This document shows, piece by piece, positions 12,546-24,377 of a DNA stretch of 64,000 nucleotides. The notes under the pieces are model-generated. The model was not told the DNA's origin. It saw only the letters and a list, made by a program, of their open reading frames with translations, and did not search any database. The first letter of the stretch is position 1. Every line of letters starts with the position of its first letter. The stretch lies in NCBI GenBank assembly GCA_016165875.1, contig JABBOT010000003.1, positions 30,609,663-30,673,662 on the forward strand, given 5' to 3'. The stretch comes from Acanthopleura granulata (Eukaryota; Mollusca; Polyplacophora; Chitonida; Chitonidae). A program made the translations under genes and the position numbers.

Positions 12546-13667
12546 GGGGAACTCTTTGGCACCATTAGCAAAGCGGTTCAAGGCTATTCACTCGTTTTCT
12601 CGAACAGACACATGTTTGTTGATCAAAGGATAAAAAGGAGTATATCTTCACCAAACTCATGATATATAATATTAGAAGGTCATTCCCAATCTCACTTATG
12701 CGACTCTGAAATAACAAACAGTTTTCAGCGGGTTTGATAAAACTCTATTTGGCTGTACTAGTTAAGCTTTACCTCAAATGAACATTGTCATTTCAGACAA
12801 CAACGAATGAATAATTTATTAGGGCCTTACGCTATCTTGGCAGTATTTGATATTGTGGTGACAGTTCACAAATGAACAAAACAACCGAACTCGCATCTCG
12901 CATCAATCGACTTCGGGGTGAAAACGACAGAGAGGTGATTCTGCAGATGGAGTCAAATAGCACAGAACATTTAATTACATCAGGCTTAAGAGAGATGAAC
13001 GCGATGTAACCATTCTTCATGTATAGGTCACTGCAGTCAGTAGAAATCATAGAATAATAATTACTGGATAAACTTTCAAAGCAAATTAGAAATAGTCTTT
13101 CAATACCATTCGCTTCATCTCATTATTTAACTTTCAAAATAACACAATGTCTTGTCAAGGAACCACGCACATAGAGATTGTACGGTTTTAACAAAATACC
13201 TCTTTAAACATCACAAAATTCAATTCTAGCCACACCATAAATTATTTAAAGTGATATTCTATAATATCTTATAGGACTATTGCACAACATCTTCAGTTTT
13301 TATGTCCACATGAATCTATGGTAACGAGATTTAGAATAGGTCATTGCCTTTGTTACTTTACATAGCTGGAAACCATAACGTCAAAAATACAGTTCTACAT
13401 CCTGTGTACAGCATGCATCATATCAGATACTTTTTCTTTTATAGATATTATGAGGGTAACATGTATGTGCTAGCAATTTTCAAGAACGATACAAAGTTCA
13501 TACTTCAAGCAGATAGAATGTTTTTAAATCAATTTAGAGTTTATGTTGACAACTGCCAAAAACTCGACATCAGGTCATTTCACAAAACTGAAGACGGTTT
13601 TCAAATAGGAAGCAGGAGGTAACCTTTAGAATAAAAACTTTCAGCGGGAGTTTACTAATTGTACTCT
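12546..13667. other. Spacer downstream of the GPCR gene
   Basis: Includes the 3' flank of the minus-strand receptor. A 92-codon plus-strand frame at 13344-13622 has no recognisable domain. No clear AATAAA was found close to the receptor stop. Confidence 0.4.
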
Positions 13668-13898
13668 TCAAAAATACGGAATTGGGGACTGCGCCACGGC
13701 TTCCTGTTCAGTGGATCTCTGTTGACGTCGCACCGGCACAATACTTCTCAGAAGTTTGTAAACACTTCTGCGATATTTCCTTCGCATGAATATATAAACA
13801 AATGGATCGAGGACATAGTTGAGTCCAGCCATGACGTGTATTATTCCTTGACTGGATGCTATCAGCTGTATTCCTGTGCTGGTTAGAATTATAGAAAC
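13668..13898 (-). CDS. GPCR exon 2: TM7 and C-terminal tail
   Basis: Begins after the acceptor AG at 13900-13899 with VSIILTSTGIQ and carries NYVLDPFVY and the helix-8 motif MRRKYRRSVYKLL. It ends at a TGA at 13670-13668. Too short for a conventional ORF call; supported by the phase-0 join and the DPxxY motif. Confidence 0.83.
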   Translation of the reverse strand, partial: VSIILTSTGIQLIASSQGIIHVMAGLNYVLDPFVYIFMRRKYRRSVYKLLRSIVPVRRQQRSTEQEAVAQSPIPYF

Positions 13899-14855
13899 CT
13901 GAAATTACATAAAAGATCACTGACTCTAAGAAGGACAAAAAAATTATTAAAAAAATATTACAAAAAACCCCATAGCTATTACTTCTTTACCACAATTTAG
14001 TATTATGCTGAATTCTTATTGCATTAAAATGTTAATTCACGTTAATGTAAACCTTACCATATACGGAGTCCAGCATATCAGAAAAACTATGGCAAGAACC
14101 CCCATCACTTTGGCAAAGATAATTTCACTGGGACTGAAACTCTGGGCATTTGGAGGCGGCATGGATGTTACAGTTTTCTTCATCTTTAGAACAGCTTTGG
14201 TCACAAAACAATTGCAAACTAGGACAACGACCACCAGCAAAAGTCCAATGGACCCATAAATGACGCCAAAGACGTTGACTTTATTCTTCGACATTATCTT
14301 GAAAACGCCACAATGTATTTGGTTGTTGTAGGTGGAATTTGTAATGTTTGAGGGTGTTTCTTCTTGGAAATATTCTCCTAAGCCAAGGAAGGGAAACGTG
14401 CACAAAATGACAGAAATTCCTGACAGAGAAAGAAAGATAACCCTCCAGTGGAACGTCCGAACTTCAGCGCGATAGAAATACGGTTTACACAATGCAAGGT
14501 ATCGGTCAAACGCCATTAAAGATGCGACGACGGCGCAAAGGAGAGGACAGAGCGTACTGAGATATCCTGACCAGCCACAGAACGCTTTTGTTTCAATTCC
14601 TTGCATCTTGAGAACGTGAAACACCGTTGTCTGCACTGTGGCAGAGACATCAGCGCACACCAAAAAGAAAAGTAAGTGAGTAGCCAGGTGAGCGGAGCGC
14701 GACAAATTCTTCCCGAATATACTCAGCGCAACAATGTTTAGCACAATACCAGGGCCCATGACCATAACGAATCCGAGAACGTAGATTCCACTGTTGCCAG
14801 ATTCCTTACCTCCACTAGTCCTTTCAGGGCACTGGGTGGAGTTTCTGTCGCACAT
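13668..14855 (-). CDS. Prostanoid-receptor-like class A GPCR (two exons)
   Basis: Exons 14855-14058 and 13898-13668 join in phase 0 across a GTAAGG donor and a TTTCAG acceptor, giving 342 aa. Seen: an extracellular N-terminus with N-glycosylation site N5, TM1 asparagine N40, TM2 aspartate D69, C93 before TM3, a DRY motif at 117-119, loop-2 cysteine C182, CWTP at 261-264, a DPFVY end of TM7 at 297-301, then a basic tail. The stretches LALCKPYFYRA and PFLGLGEY resemble EP-type prostaglandin receptors, and the intron lies at the end of TM6 as in vertebrate prostanoid receptor genes (established knowledge). Expected role: plasma-membrane receptor coupling to G proteins. Odd: the prostanoid-family TM7 arginine (7.40) is V288 and the second extracellular loop lacks the usual QYPGTWC-like motif, so the ligand may differ. 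An orphan relative is the main alternative. Confidence 0.83.
14058..14855 (-). CDS. GPCR exon 1: N-terminus to TM6
   Basis: Starts at the ATG giving MCDRNSTQCP and ends at the methionine codon after CWTPY. The GTAAGG donor is at 14057-14052. Reading past the donor gives only a few extra residues and a stop, so the intron is needed to complete TM7. Confidence 0.85.
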
Positions 14856-15997
14856 TTGGGGAGGATAAACGTTTGGTGTTTCTCCTTATCAGTCAGCTAT
14901 ATGAGTATACGATGGAAATTAAAATCCTTCAACCGTTCGATCTTTGGCAGCAAAGATCGCAGCTTTCTCTTAAGACTTGTTGGCACTTAATCCTTGCTTA
15001 TTTTACGAAGTACTGTCTTCTGCCGAGTGAGATATTTGAAATATGTTGCTTTATCTCAGCCGAAAATGACACACGGAAGTCTCTTGAATGTGATGCACAC
15101 CGTAAATATGAATTACGGATAACGTTCTTGGGAACTTCGATCACATTATAAAATTTGCAATAGCCATTGCTTCGTATGGAGATTCCGGAATACAGATCAC
15201 GACGGTAAGCGGATGCCAATTTACTGCTGCGGTCTTGGAAAGTCTACAAGAGAATTTTCAGTGCTTCCTTCTGTAGTGACGTCCATCTACCTGTCGAGGT
15301 AACGGTACTAAAGGAAACGTACCTTTGTTCCGGGAATCCTCTGTGATATATAACAAAGCATTCGCTGTCATGGAAACGGAACTTCGACTGGCGATGGACT
15401 GATTAAACATACAGGGCGCCGTGTCATACATTATGTGGCCTGCAAATGTTATTCACACTTTGAACCCGATGCTCCTATTGTATATATGGTTATTCACCGA
15501 CACGAATGAAATGGTCTTTTGTCTAATTTGTCGTAGCCAACAGATTTTAGATGTTATTCATTTTAAAGTGAAAACAGTCAGTACTAATCGTTACCTTTAT
15601 ACTCGTTTCTCCATGTCTGTGGTATCTGTCAGGGACACTTTGAACAAGTGCTAAGGAGATGAAGTATAAGCTGACGAAGATCTAGACGCCTCATTTCTCG
15701 GGCTTGCTACGCACAACTGTTCATCAAACAGTCTCAAAGATCCATGGCATGGTGTGTATTACATCAAAGCAATCGGAAGCTTTCGGTGAAGTGAGCATGA
15801 TTTTAAAAAAAAGAAGAACATCACGATGATTGATTTTCTCGAAAGACAAGTGTAGATTCATAGACTATCTGAGCCTTAAGTGCGATAAAATCAGGTTATA
15901 TAACATTTAATTCTCAACACCGGCAGATGATTTTGAAGTCAAGATCATTTTTTTTGAAATCAGATGGCTATCTCTGCGGTCTGAGAAGGCCAGTTAA
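14856..15997. other. 5' flank of the GPCR gene
   Basis: Presumed promoter and 5' UTR of the receptor lie to the right of 14855. No obvious TATA box or repeat was identified. Plus-strand frames at 14873-15151 and 15421-15654 have no recognisable domains. Confidence 0.35.
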
Positions 15998-16131
15998 AAC
16001 TTGCGGATGGCCGTGAGTTTTCCATGGGCTCTGCCCGCTTCGCTCCCACGATAATTCTAGCCGTTGTCTAGTAAGTGAAATTTTCTTAAGTACGGCGTAA
16101 AACTCCAATAAGATAAATAAATAAATAAACA
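15998..16131 (+). mobile_element. SINE family 1, 5'-truncated
   Basis: GGATGGCCGTGAGTTTTCCA, GGGCTCTGCCCGCTTCGCTC, then AGTACGGCGTAAAACTCCAA and an AAAT tail. Confidence 0.85.
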
Positions 16132-16785
16132 GTAGAGGTTAATGCTTGCCTTGGGACATAAACGAGCTAGTGTAGATGAAGATTATGAATCAATGCTGTG
16201 TCTCCATGAGGTTGCAACTGGCCACCTTTTAGTGTAAAATAAAGATCATAAATTGAAGCTGTTTAGGACTAATTAGGTCTCAATTCAGTATACCTTCAAC
16301 ACAGCTGAACTCAAACATATGTCACGCTTTCACACTCATGTTCTTATCTAGCATTGAATTAATCCTACACATAATCCCGTACTATCTCTTGGTACCTTCC
16401 GTCAACAGACTATTCTGTAACGAAACATAAACAATGTTTCCGATGCAACAGCACCTACACTTATGTCACTGAACTCTGAGCACTGAGCTCTGAGCCTCTG
16501 AGCCTCACTGCCCCCTAACTTGCGCGGAGATATGTTCCCGTTCTGCAAACAAGGTGTAAAAGTTTGTCAAACATAATTGCCATGGCGACACATACTGTAG
16601 AAAGGCGTCGCCATTGTAGTTACGAGGAAAGCCATTCATAGGACCGCAGAAGACTAATGGACGTTTCGATATTGTGAGTGGGAGAAGAGGGCGCCTCGTT
16701 TCGGCCATCAGGTCCCTTTACCAATGTGGCCCTACGAATCCTGTCTCGCTGTTTCGTTTGCGGCCTTAAATCGAGAGGTTTGTAA

Positions 16786-16882
16786 GGTACATGACCAAGG
16801 TCGGCGGTTTACTCCTGACATGCCAGTTTCCACCACCCATAAACCTGACCGCCGTCACATAACAACGGCGTTAAACATATAT
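16786..16882 (+). mobile_element. SINE family 2-like fragment
   Basis: GGTCGGCGGTTTACTCCTGA, GCCAGTTTCC and CCTGACCGCCGTCACATAAC, followed by a shortened GGCGTTAAACA end. Diverged. Confidence 0.6.
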
Positions 16883-18376
16883 AGTGTTATAAACAGTATC
16901 ACAGCTAAATTATTTGAATATTACCATGGTCACATCACATGTGTGTGAAAGGTAAATGCGCCTCATTCAGATGCACCAACGTCGGTTGTTACCATTCCTT
17001 TGATAAGGTTTATAACCGTTTCCTTGATGCTCCAACACTCTAAGGAATTACTATGCGGCTAAGTCTACTAATAGGACTTTAACATAGATACCCTCGGCTA
17101 CCTCTTTAATTAAAATACCACGCGCGATCAATACAAGTAAAATATCACGCTGCTTTGTATAGTGTGGTTTACATCTGCCACTTAATTGCGAAAGTTTGCG
17201 GCCTGAAATTATTTTGTGGTCCACTTTTGCCGTATGAATGCAGATGTGTTGGCAAATTTATGACGTAGTTCCCATGTATTAACTCTGGTACTCGCCGAAA
17301 AAATGTATCCCACTGCCTGTATATCGTAATGCAACTCGTTTGCATTACGGAAGTGTATATGGAAAGAGCATCCTAGGATAGTAATGATGCTTCCCGTCAG
17401 CTGTTGTAGTGTAGCACTGAATCATGCTCCTCTTCAAATCAAGCCATGTGTTCAAATCTAAGCGTTAAGTCCGACATTTGTATATAAATATAAAGACACT
17501 ACAAGTCTACAATGACAAAGTCCATTTCCAAGGTAAACTACAAAACCAATTTCCAAAGGCATGTGTAAGAGACGATATATAAATAGTAAATAAAGCTGGT
17601 AACACATAAGAGAGAAGCAGTCAACAGGTTTCATTGACACAAGGAAGGTAGTCGATATTGTAGATATGACATCCAGTTCAAATTTCACACTCTCATAACG
17701 TGGATAATTTCCAGGTGGAGCACAAATATTGATATCTCAGTCGAACTTTGATTACAACTGTTGGTAAAAGCATCATGGTGTAATAGACCTAAATGCACAA
17801 AGAGCACCTAGCCCCTGGTTTAGCGGAATCAAATACAACAAAAACTTTTCCGATTGAATCTAAAGTGAACTTACTTCGAAACGTTTGAGACATACATGTT
17901 TTATTTATGGCATATGTATATGGCAATCTGTGGTAATAACAAGTTCATCGGCCTGTCACGAAAAGAGGGAAACACACATGACTGTGGCGAAAATTTAACA
18001 TGAACAATGTGCATGGGTTTAAGTATTATTATTGCATTTTGTCGCCATAAGTTGGGGTTGAAAGTGAGTGCGGCTTAGTAAATATTAACCATTCGGTTTG
18101 CGAGAGAGCTTCCTACATGTACATTCTTCATACGTAATGTCCGTTCTTTTCTAAATATCAGCCAAGACATCTTGTTACACTGGACATTCGTTTAAACATT
18201 TAAATATCTGGATTGATTGTGGCGCCGACGATAAAGCAGCCAGGCATGGTGCCAATTGCAGCATTTATACATGAGGCTCATACCAAGCAACGAAGAGGAA
18301 AAAATATTCTCAGAAAAAAATCTTGATGCAGCAAATATACAACTGGACCATTTGTGTATTCCGCCTATGCTTATAT
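16883..18376. other. Intergenic, no gene recognised
   Basis: Small frames only (for example 17458-17688 on the minus strand, 76 codons) with no recognisable domain. No repeats identified. Confidence 0.4.
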
Positions 18377-18655
18377 ATGGAAGCCGGATGAGGTCGCTCG
18401 CGTTTTCGCAGTTTCGACCTTTTAAATAAAAGTAGAAAACACGAAAGGTTGAAGAGGGAAAACACGAAAAGACGAAGGATGAAAATCCGAAAGTACGACG
18501 TTGGTACACCTTCGCACTTTTGAGTTTTCGCCTCGGGTTTTCGCCCTATTCCCAGATCGAAAATGCGAAGCTAACTTTTTCGCGTATTCGCCTTCAGGTT
18601 TCTCTTCAAGAACTTTCGGTCTGAGCATGTTGTCTACAGTTTGTCTGTTTTCAGC
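18377..18655 (+). repeat. CGAAAA-motif repeat, left inverted copy
   Basis: Begins GGAAGCCGGATG and contains many short units of the type CGAAAACACGAA and GTTTTCGC at 7-10 bp intervals. It ends near AACTTTCGGTCTGAGCATG. The reverse complement of 20775-21137 aligns end to end with it (shared blocks GCAGTTTCGACCTTT, CACTTTTGAGTTTTCGCCTC, CCCTATTCCCAGATCGAAAA), the right copy being about 90 bp longer through extra units. It may be the left arm of a 2.76-kb foldback element or a separate insertion. Confidence 0.8.
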
Positions 18656-20774
18656 AAAACGGTTGATCCTAGTGTAGGGCAATGTGAACATTCGACTTAC
18701 TTACAACTAGTGACGTATCACAAATAAACGCACGTGATTGAGACTTGCCCCGGCGAATGTGATCCTACAATGCTCTCGCTAACCGCGTCAGAAATCTGTA
18801 GCTTGCGCAGTTAAATATTTAAGCGACTTTGCCGCTTGGCCAAATTTAATTATGCATAATATTATAACGTTATATACATCATCTGATTTAATATGTAAAT
18901 CAAATTATCAATTATATAACTATCCATAATGCATGTAACTGATATTTTAAAATCAAAGTCATATGAGGTTGTTAAGGTGGATAACCATGCAAGGAACCAT
19001 GCATGTGAGCTACACAAGCTGTTAGGCGTAATTAGTGCACATCATTTACTGTCACTCTGGCACTAATCATGGGTTTGATGCCTTGGCCGGAATTAAAATT
19101 ACTGATTTCTAATCAATTCATAAAAGAAAAGCACCGCAGGTGTCCTTGCAAGAGTCGTGTTTTTGTTTTGGTACAAGTTGCGCATTACTGATATGAGTGA
19201 ACTGTATTCGAAATACACAAAAGCTGGATTGGAATAATCGATTACATGTCTTTTAATTTAAAATTTACCGACGGCGACACCATAAAATAGAATGCACTGC
19301 AATGGTATGACATGCTTAACACCACCTTCAATAAAACTAAATCATTATTTTGGGAGAATAATTTTACACTCTCATCCTGATAAGCCACATGAATCCTAAA
19401 ATGGTATTACATCACATTCTACACATAACATAAATGCGTTTATACCTTCCTTCGATAGTTTATGTGGATATTCGAATAAAAAAGAGTTTGTTGCAAACAT
19501 ATAGATAGGTGAATTATGCTCTTGCTATAATGTTTAATATATTAGCCCGCCACAACCGCACCATGTGGTGAGGTACGCCATGTATTTGAAATTCGTGAAG
19601 CAGGGTCATTGACTACATGTAAGCAACATGAATGAGATCGTCGACTCAGGTACGTAGACTACATGCAGCATGTTCTTTATATTTAGGTTTTCTCTGACAC
19701 GTTTCCCTACCACTGCACCAAGTTGAACACCGTGTTTAACCGTCTGCCGTGTCTTCCACTTCACACAAAATATTTAAATTGTGCATCATTAGCCTTGGCA
19801 AATAAACAGTTAAATTTTGACGGAGTATAAATCGGCGAATTGCAAAACTGACAAAACAGTAAAAAATTAATAATGTGAAACAATCGACCAACAAAACATT
19901 AATAAATAGTTAATGGGAAGAAATAAATTTGGAAAGAAAATTACTTTAATACCGTATATTCATTATAAACAATGAAGAACAAATTCAACCAAAACCAATA
20001 ATATTAAATATAGCGTGAAAGATATTCTGTAGGCCAGGGGCAAGGAAAAAACGAACAAAACTACCAAAGTAGAACACCTTATAATACAACAATGGTTAGA
20101 CCCAGACAAAATGAACAACGAGAACGGAAAATAATTTAGCCAGCATGTGTATTGATTACATTTGATTTTATTTTATGTTTGTTTATTTTGCTTCAGGTAC
20201 AAAACCAACAATTATGTATCTTTAAGGTTTAGCTCTCTCGTTGCGTTACATGTACCTAGTGCAATGAAAAGAAAAAAATCAACTAAAGAACATGATTAAA
20301 TGTGATATTGTCGTGATTTAATAACACAAACACACATGTACAAGCAACATCAGAGGATATTGTATACTGTTGTACAATGTTGATTTTGTAAAATCTTTTG
20401 CAACATATTTCAACTACCGGTGCTGAAATTCAATTCCTCTGAGTGTAATTAGCTGATAAAGGAACAAGTGGACGGGGTCATGAAGTTAACAGAGCGCCTG
20501 GTGTTAAGTTTTAAACCTTTCAGCAATATTTTAATAATTCCATGCAATTATTTCAAAGAAAAAATAAATAAATAAATCTAGGTGCTGTATTCACAACTTT
20601 ACTACGATAGATAAAATATTTAGCATGATAACACGCAGATAACTTGCGCTGTGAAATTTATTAGCGATCCTCTGCCCTTGGCAACTGCTGAATATGAAGG
20701 TGTTACCGTCTTACGGGCAGCAATGCCTACGTCGCCAAAATGACAGCAGGCCTACAGCCCACAGCACCCAGAAA
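18656..20774. other. AT-rich non-coding interval between the inverted CGAAAA copies
   Basis: About 2.1 kb with no open frame of 60 codons or more on either strand. It is strongly AT-rich and has no recognisable transposase, SINE or tandem array. If the two flanking copies are arms of one element, this is its interior and the element is non-autonomous. Confidence 0.6.
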
Positions 20775-21137
20775 ACACTCTCAGACCGGAAGTCTTGAGC
20801 AGGAGGAACCGGAAGGCGAAAACACGAAGTTAACTTCGCTCTTTCGCGTTTTCGACTTACAAAAATGGTGAAAGAGAGAAGTTAACTTCGCATTTTCGAT
20901 CTGGGAATAGGGCGATAACCCGAGGCGAAAACTCAAAAGTGCGAAACTGTACCAATTTCGTACTTTCGTGTTTTCGACTCGCGTTTTCGAGTTTTCGCCT
21001 TGCACTTTCGGGTTTTCGTCCTTCGCCTTATCGCCCTTTCGTGTTTTCGCATTTTCGGCCTTCGCTCTTTCGTGTTTTTGAGCTTTTCATCTTTTATTTG
21101 AAAGGTCGAAACTGCAAAAACGCATCCGGCTTCCGTA
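20775..21137 (-). repeat. CGAAAA-motif repeat, right inverted copy
   Basis: The reverse complement starts GGAAGCCGGATGCG at 21137 and ends with CTTCCGGTCTGAG near 20777. It has more CGAAAACNCGAAA units than the left copy. Apparent proteins here (runs of F-R-L and F-S-S) are translations of the repeat, not genes. Confidence 0.8.
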
Positions 21138-21439
21138 CATACATAATCGAAACAAGAGTGGTTGTTAGGAAGCCTTTAATGTGTAAAACAATTTATTTTG
21201 CATAGCAATCAATCACTTAGCAACTTAGTCAATCAATCAACAATTTAGTCTATTAATCATCATTCAACAGAAATTAATATGTAGGGTAATAATGTAGTTT
21301 AATAGTGATCATTACTCGTCATAAAAGGTTCCTTGTTGCATCAGAAAAGAGCATTCGACCACCACGCCCTTGACCAATGAGGTGGTGTCTTACAACCCAG
21401 GTCTTGCTGTTTCGGCAGAGGTTATAGGTCAAGTGGATT

Positions 21440-21559
21440 GTCCAAGTATTGGCGAACGTCAGTGGTTAACTCGGCTATCCTCAAGCCATACACCTATTCG
21501 CTGTCATGTAAGTGCAAAATTCTTCAGCAAACATACACAACAATCAAATAAATAAATAC
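21440..21559 (+). mobile_element. SINE 3' end, diverged
   Basis: CGAACGTCAGTGGTTAACTC, then ATGTAAGTGCAAAATTCTTC, ACACAACAATCAAATAAATA. The AAGTGNAA-TTCTT-CAATCAAATAAATA order matches the family-1 3' end; the upstream part is too diverged to assign. Confidence 0.5.
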
Positions 21560-22349
21560 AATATTGTTCGTTATACCGTTATTTAAATGTTATTCGTTCA
21601 TATTTCTGGGGATGGGGTATTTCGATTTCGTTTCATGCATCTCGGACCCGGTATCATTTCTCCTTCGAGAGATAAAATATCGCCTAGAATATACAATGAA
21701 TTGTTATAATTTACTCCTGGTTTTACCATGCGCACTCATGCAGTCAAGAGTGTGCCGCCACACTTTTACGCTACTTTCCACTGTTTTACAGCTCTCTCTG
21801 AATCGGGTGAATTCACTTTTGTTTTCATGTATACTGAGTATTCGTTGATAGCGTTGACAACCAGGAGAGTCCACCAGGATACCGTACTTTCACTGTTGTT
21901 TCAGCTAACTCGGTCAAGCGAAAGATCTTGCAGCTTGGTTCCTTTCACAATTTCCTTGCCTAGCCTATTTAACGTGACAGTGTTGTCAACTTAGTTAATC
22001 CCTACACGCTGTATGCAGATCTTTATAGTGGACTCCGGGCTTTCGGGAAAAAAAGGTGTTTATCCTAAAGTAATTTTAAAGAAGGCTAGGGTAATCACCT
22101 TCCCTAAGAATGGTCTAATTGTCCAGTATTTGGCTGTCCCTAAACTAGGTCATCGACACAGTTTTTCTGACCTTGTTTTGATCACGTAAATTTGGGGATT
22201 TTCCTTGTTTGTATATATACAAGTATTTCAATGTAGGAATGACGACTTGGTGAATAATTCATTTTCAGTCACCCTGTTTCTGAAAATTCAAAGCAGGCCA
22301 TCAATGTGTTTTCTATTACATACATCACAATTTATGCAACCGACTTGGT
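21560..22349. other. Intergenic, no gene recognised
   Basis: Two overlapping plus-strand frames (21564-21848 and 21728-21994, 94 and 88 codons) have no domains I can name. Nothing else seen. Confidence 0.35.
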
Positions 22350-22498
22350 CTGCCAGCAACCTGCGGATAGTAGTGTGTGTCGCTCGGGCTATGCCCGGTT
22401 TAATCCCCCCATAATGTTGGCCGCTTTCATATAAATGAAATATTCTTGAGTAAGACGTAAAACACCAATCAAATAAGTAAATTAATTAACTAATTAAC
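22350..22498 (+). mobile_element. SINE family 1, 5'-truncated
   Basis: CTGCCAGCAACCTGCGGATA, then CGGGCTATGCCCGGTTTAAT, ATAATGTTGGCCGC and GTAAAACACCAATCAAATAA. Confidence 0.85.
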
Positions 22499-23409
22499 AG
22501 CGATTTCACTGTCACTGTTAACTCCTTCATTGGTTAATGGCCGAGCTGGGAGTAAATGGCTGTTTTCACCGTGCCGACAATATGATTCCCAACCATAACT
22601 AGATAACAACAGAAGGATCCTCATCGTCAGGTGACGACAACCCTTCTGAAGTTTGTTGTTGGTGTCATTTCTATGGGATTTCTCTCTGGGATAAGTGTTA
22701 GGTTGCCTTATTACGTTTTCCACTGCAGAATGTCCTACAAGGTTCATGGGCTGGAGAAACTCGGCACGAGTACGGGTACAAAAGTCAGCAGGCTGCTGTT
22801 AATGTACTAGGTAGCTTATGTCCGTTCCTAGCTCTACAACACAATCAGTCTCTGACCAAACACGGATAAGCTTGCTTCAAACATGTGCGGACTGGACATC
22901 AAAGGGTGTCTGTGCACTACTGGTCAAACACACGTGTGGTCAGTTACAATAGACAGAACTCACCGGCGTGTACCCCAATTCTAAGCTTTAGTCCTGAAAG
23001 TCGAGCTAAGACTAAGTCCGACAAAATTTCTCTGTCGGCACCACAAAGGTAAGCCGTTAATTGCCCTCTAATACCGAACGTGATGAAAATCCACGATGGG
23101 CACTCTTTTGCCGTCCAAACATTTGTTTTCGAAAAAGCGATGCACCCGTTGGGTATACTTACACGGGTGGGCATCGACACATGGAGATGGAGGCAAATAT
23201 TGACCCTGTCTGACACCTGTTCTAGATGGCACATTGCACTTGATGCGATTCGGTCCCCGCGCACACCCCTACACTGATTTCAGGCGTGGTTGTTCTGGGC
23301 TAAAAAGTTTCAAGGGAAATGAAAACATGGGATTTCACTGTACTTTTGTTTTCTAGCAGGTATATTTAAAAGTTTACATGAATAAACATCATTCATTGTG
23401 TTACTGAAT
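22499..23409. other. Intergenic, unassigned open frame
   Basis: A 106-codon minus-strand frame at 22944-23264 overlaps a 65-codon plus-strand frame. Neither shows a family signature or splice partners. Confidence 0.35.
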
Positions 23410-23665
23410 ATAAATGACTACCACACAGACAGTAAAACCAGAGTAGCGAGGACAGAGTAATAGCTGGCAAATGGTCACACGTAACCGATGAAATCCCGCC
23501 TCTCCACAGTGTACCTTTTTTAGTGTTTTAATCTAACTGTTCATGTAAGTTCTTAAAAACTAACAACTTACATAAACAGCACCATGACTTGAGTAGAATT
23601 ATAGGTAAAAAATGCAGTGATGGTAACTTCAATTCTGAGACGTCGCTGGTCTAGAACTATTAAAG
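23410..23665 (+). repeat. 'AGTAAAACCAGAGCAG' dispersed repeat, copy 1
   Basis: Ordered blocks: GTAAAACCAGAGTAGCGAGG, TGGCAAATGGTCACACGTAA, GATGAAATCCCGCCTC, CAGCACCATGACTTGAGTAG and TGCAGTGATGGTAAC. The same order recurs at about 23.8 kb and, reversed, at 37.4 and 38.7 kb. No coding potential; family not identified. Confidence 0.75.
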
Positions 23666-23774
23666 ATGTTGTGTTGTCATCACAATTAAAACACAATTAC
23701 ATGAAAATAAGGCAATAGGACCAGGCCTCGGGGATGCTTAGTCCACCAGCAGAATCAAAGTTTTGCAGAAATAC

Positions 23775-23975
23775 AATACAAAAAGCCTACAGCGTAGAGA
23801 GTAAAACCAGAGCAGCCACGACAGTGTGTGTGATAGGTGGCAAACAGGTGAATTCCAGCTACTTGAGAGTTTACATCAGTTAGGGTGCTGTTTATGTAAA
23901 TGATTAAACTTACAGACAAATTCTAGCACCATGGCTTGAATAGAGTTAGGTGGAAAATCTGTCGGAAAGAAATGA
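23775..23975 (+). repeat. 'AGTAAAACCAGAGCAG' dispersed repeat, copy 2
   Basis: Lies about 110 bp after copy 1 in the same orientation: AGAGTAAAACCAGAGCAGCC, GACAGTGTGTGTGATAGGTG, GCACCATGGCTTGAATAGAG, TTAGGTGGAAAA. Its middle is rearranged relative to copy 1. Confidence 0.7.
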
Positions 23976-24377
23976 CTCAAGCTGTGATTTTAGTATTTGC
24001 ACGGTGCAGATTCATAGTAGACACATACAGCTCTTTAGCTCAATGCACATAAAATAACTTACAAAAGTTTTCCTTTCTTTTCGCAAAGGACAACTTGGGA
24101 TCAAAATGCGGGCGAGATGAAAGCTGATATAATGGGGGATAAGAAAATTATTTTTACACTATACTCTATACAATATTTACAATTTTAAAACAAACCCTTT
24201 GTACTTCCTTTGATTTAGCTTGTGCTTACACCGAGTATGTCTCACCCAAGGTTTAGTACATATCCGAATATAAACAGATCTGTCCATACGCCATCCGTGT
24301 CTGCAACAACCAAAAACTGTAATTATGTACAAGCATCACGATTTGTATGAATATATGTATTAAGTATGAATGCCTTT

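Noticed and set aside
13708..13938. 76-codon minus-strand frame overlapping GPCR exon 2
   Set aside because: It is in a different frame from the exon carrying the DPFVY motif.
20939..21205. 88-codon frame rich in F-R-L and F-S-S
   Set aside because: It is a direct translation of the TTTTCG/CGAAAA repeat units, with no independent support.
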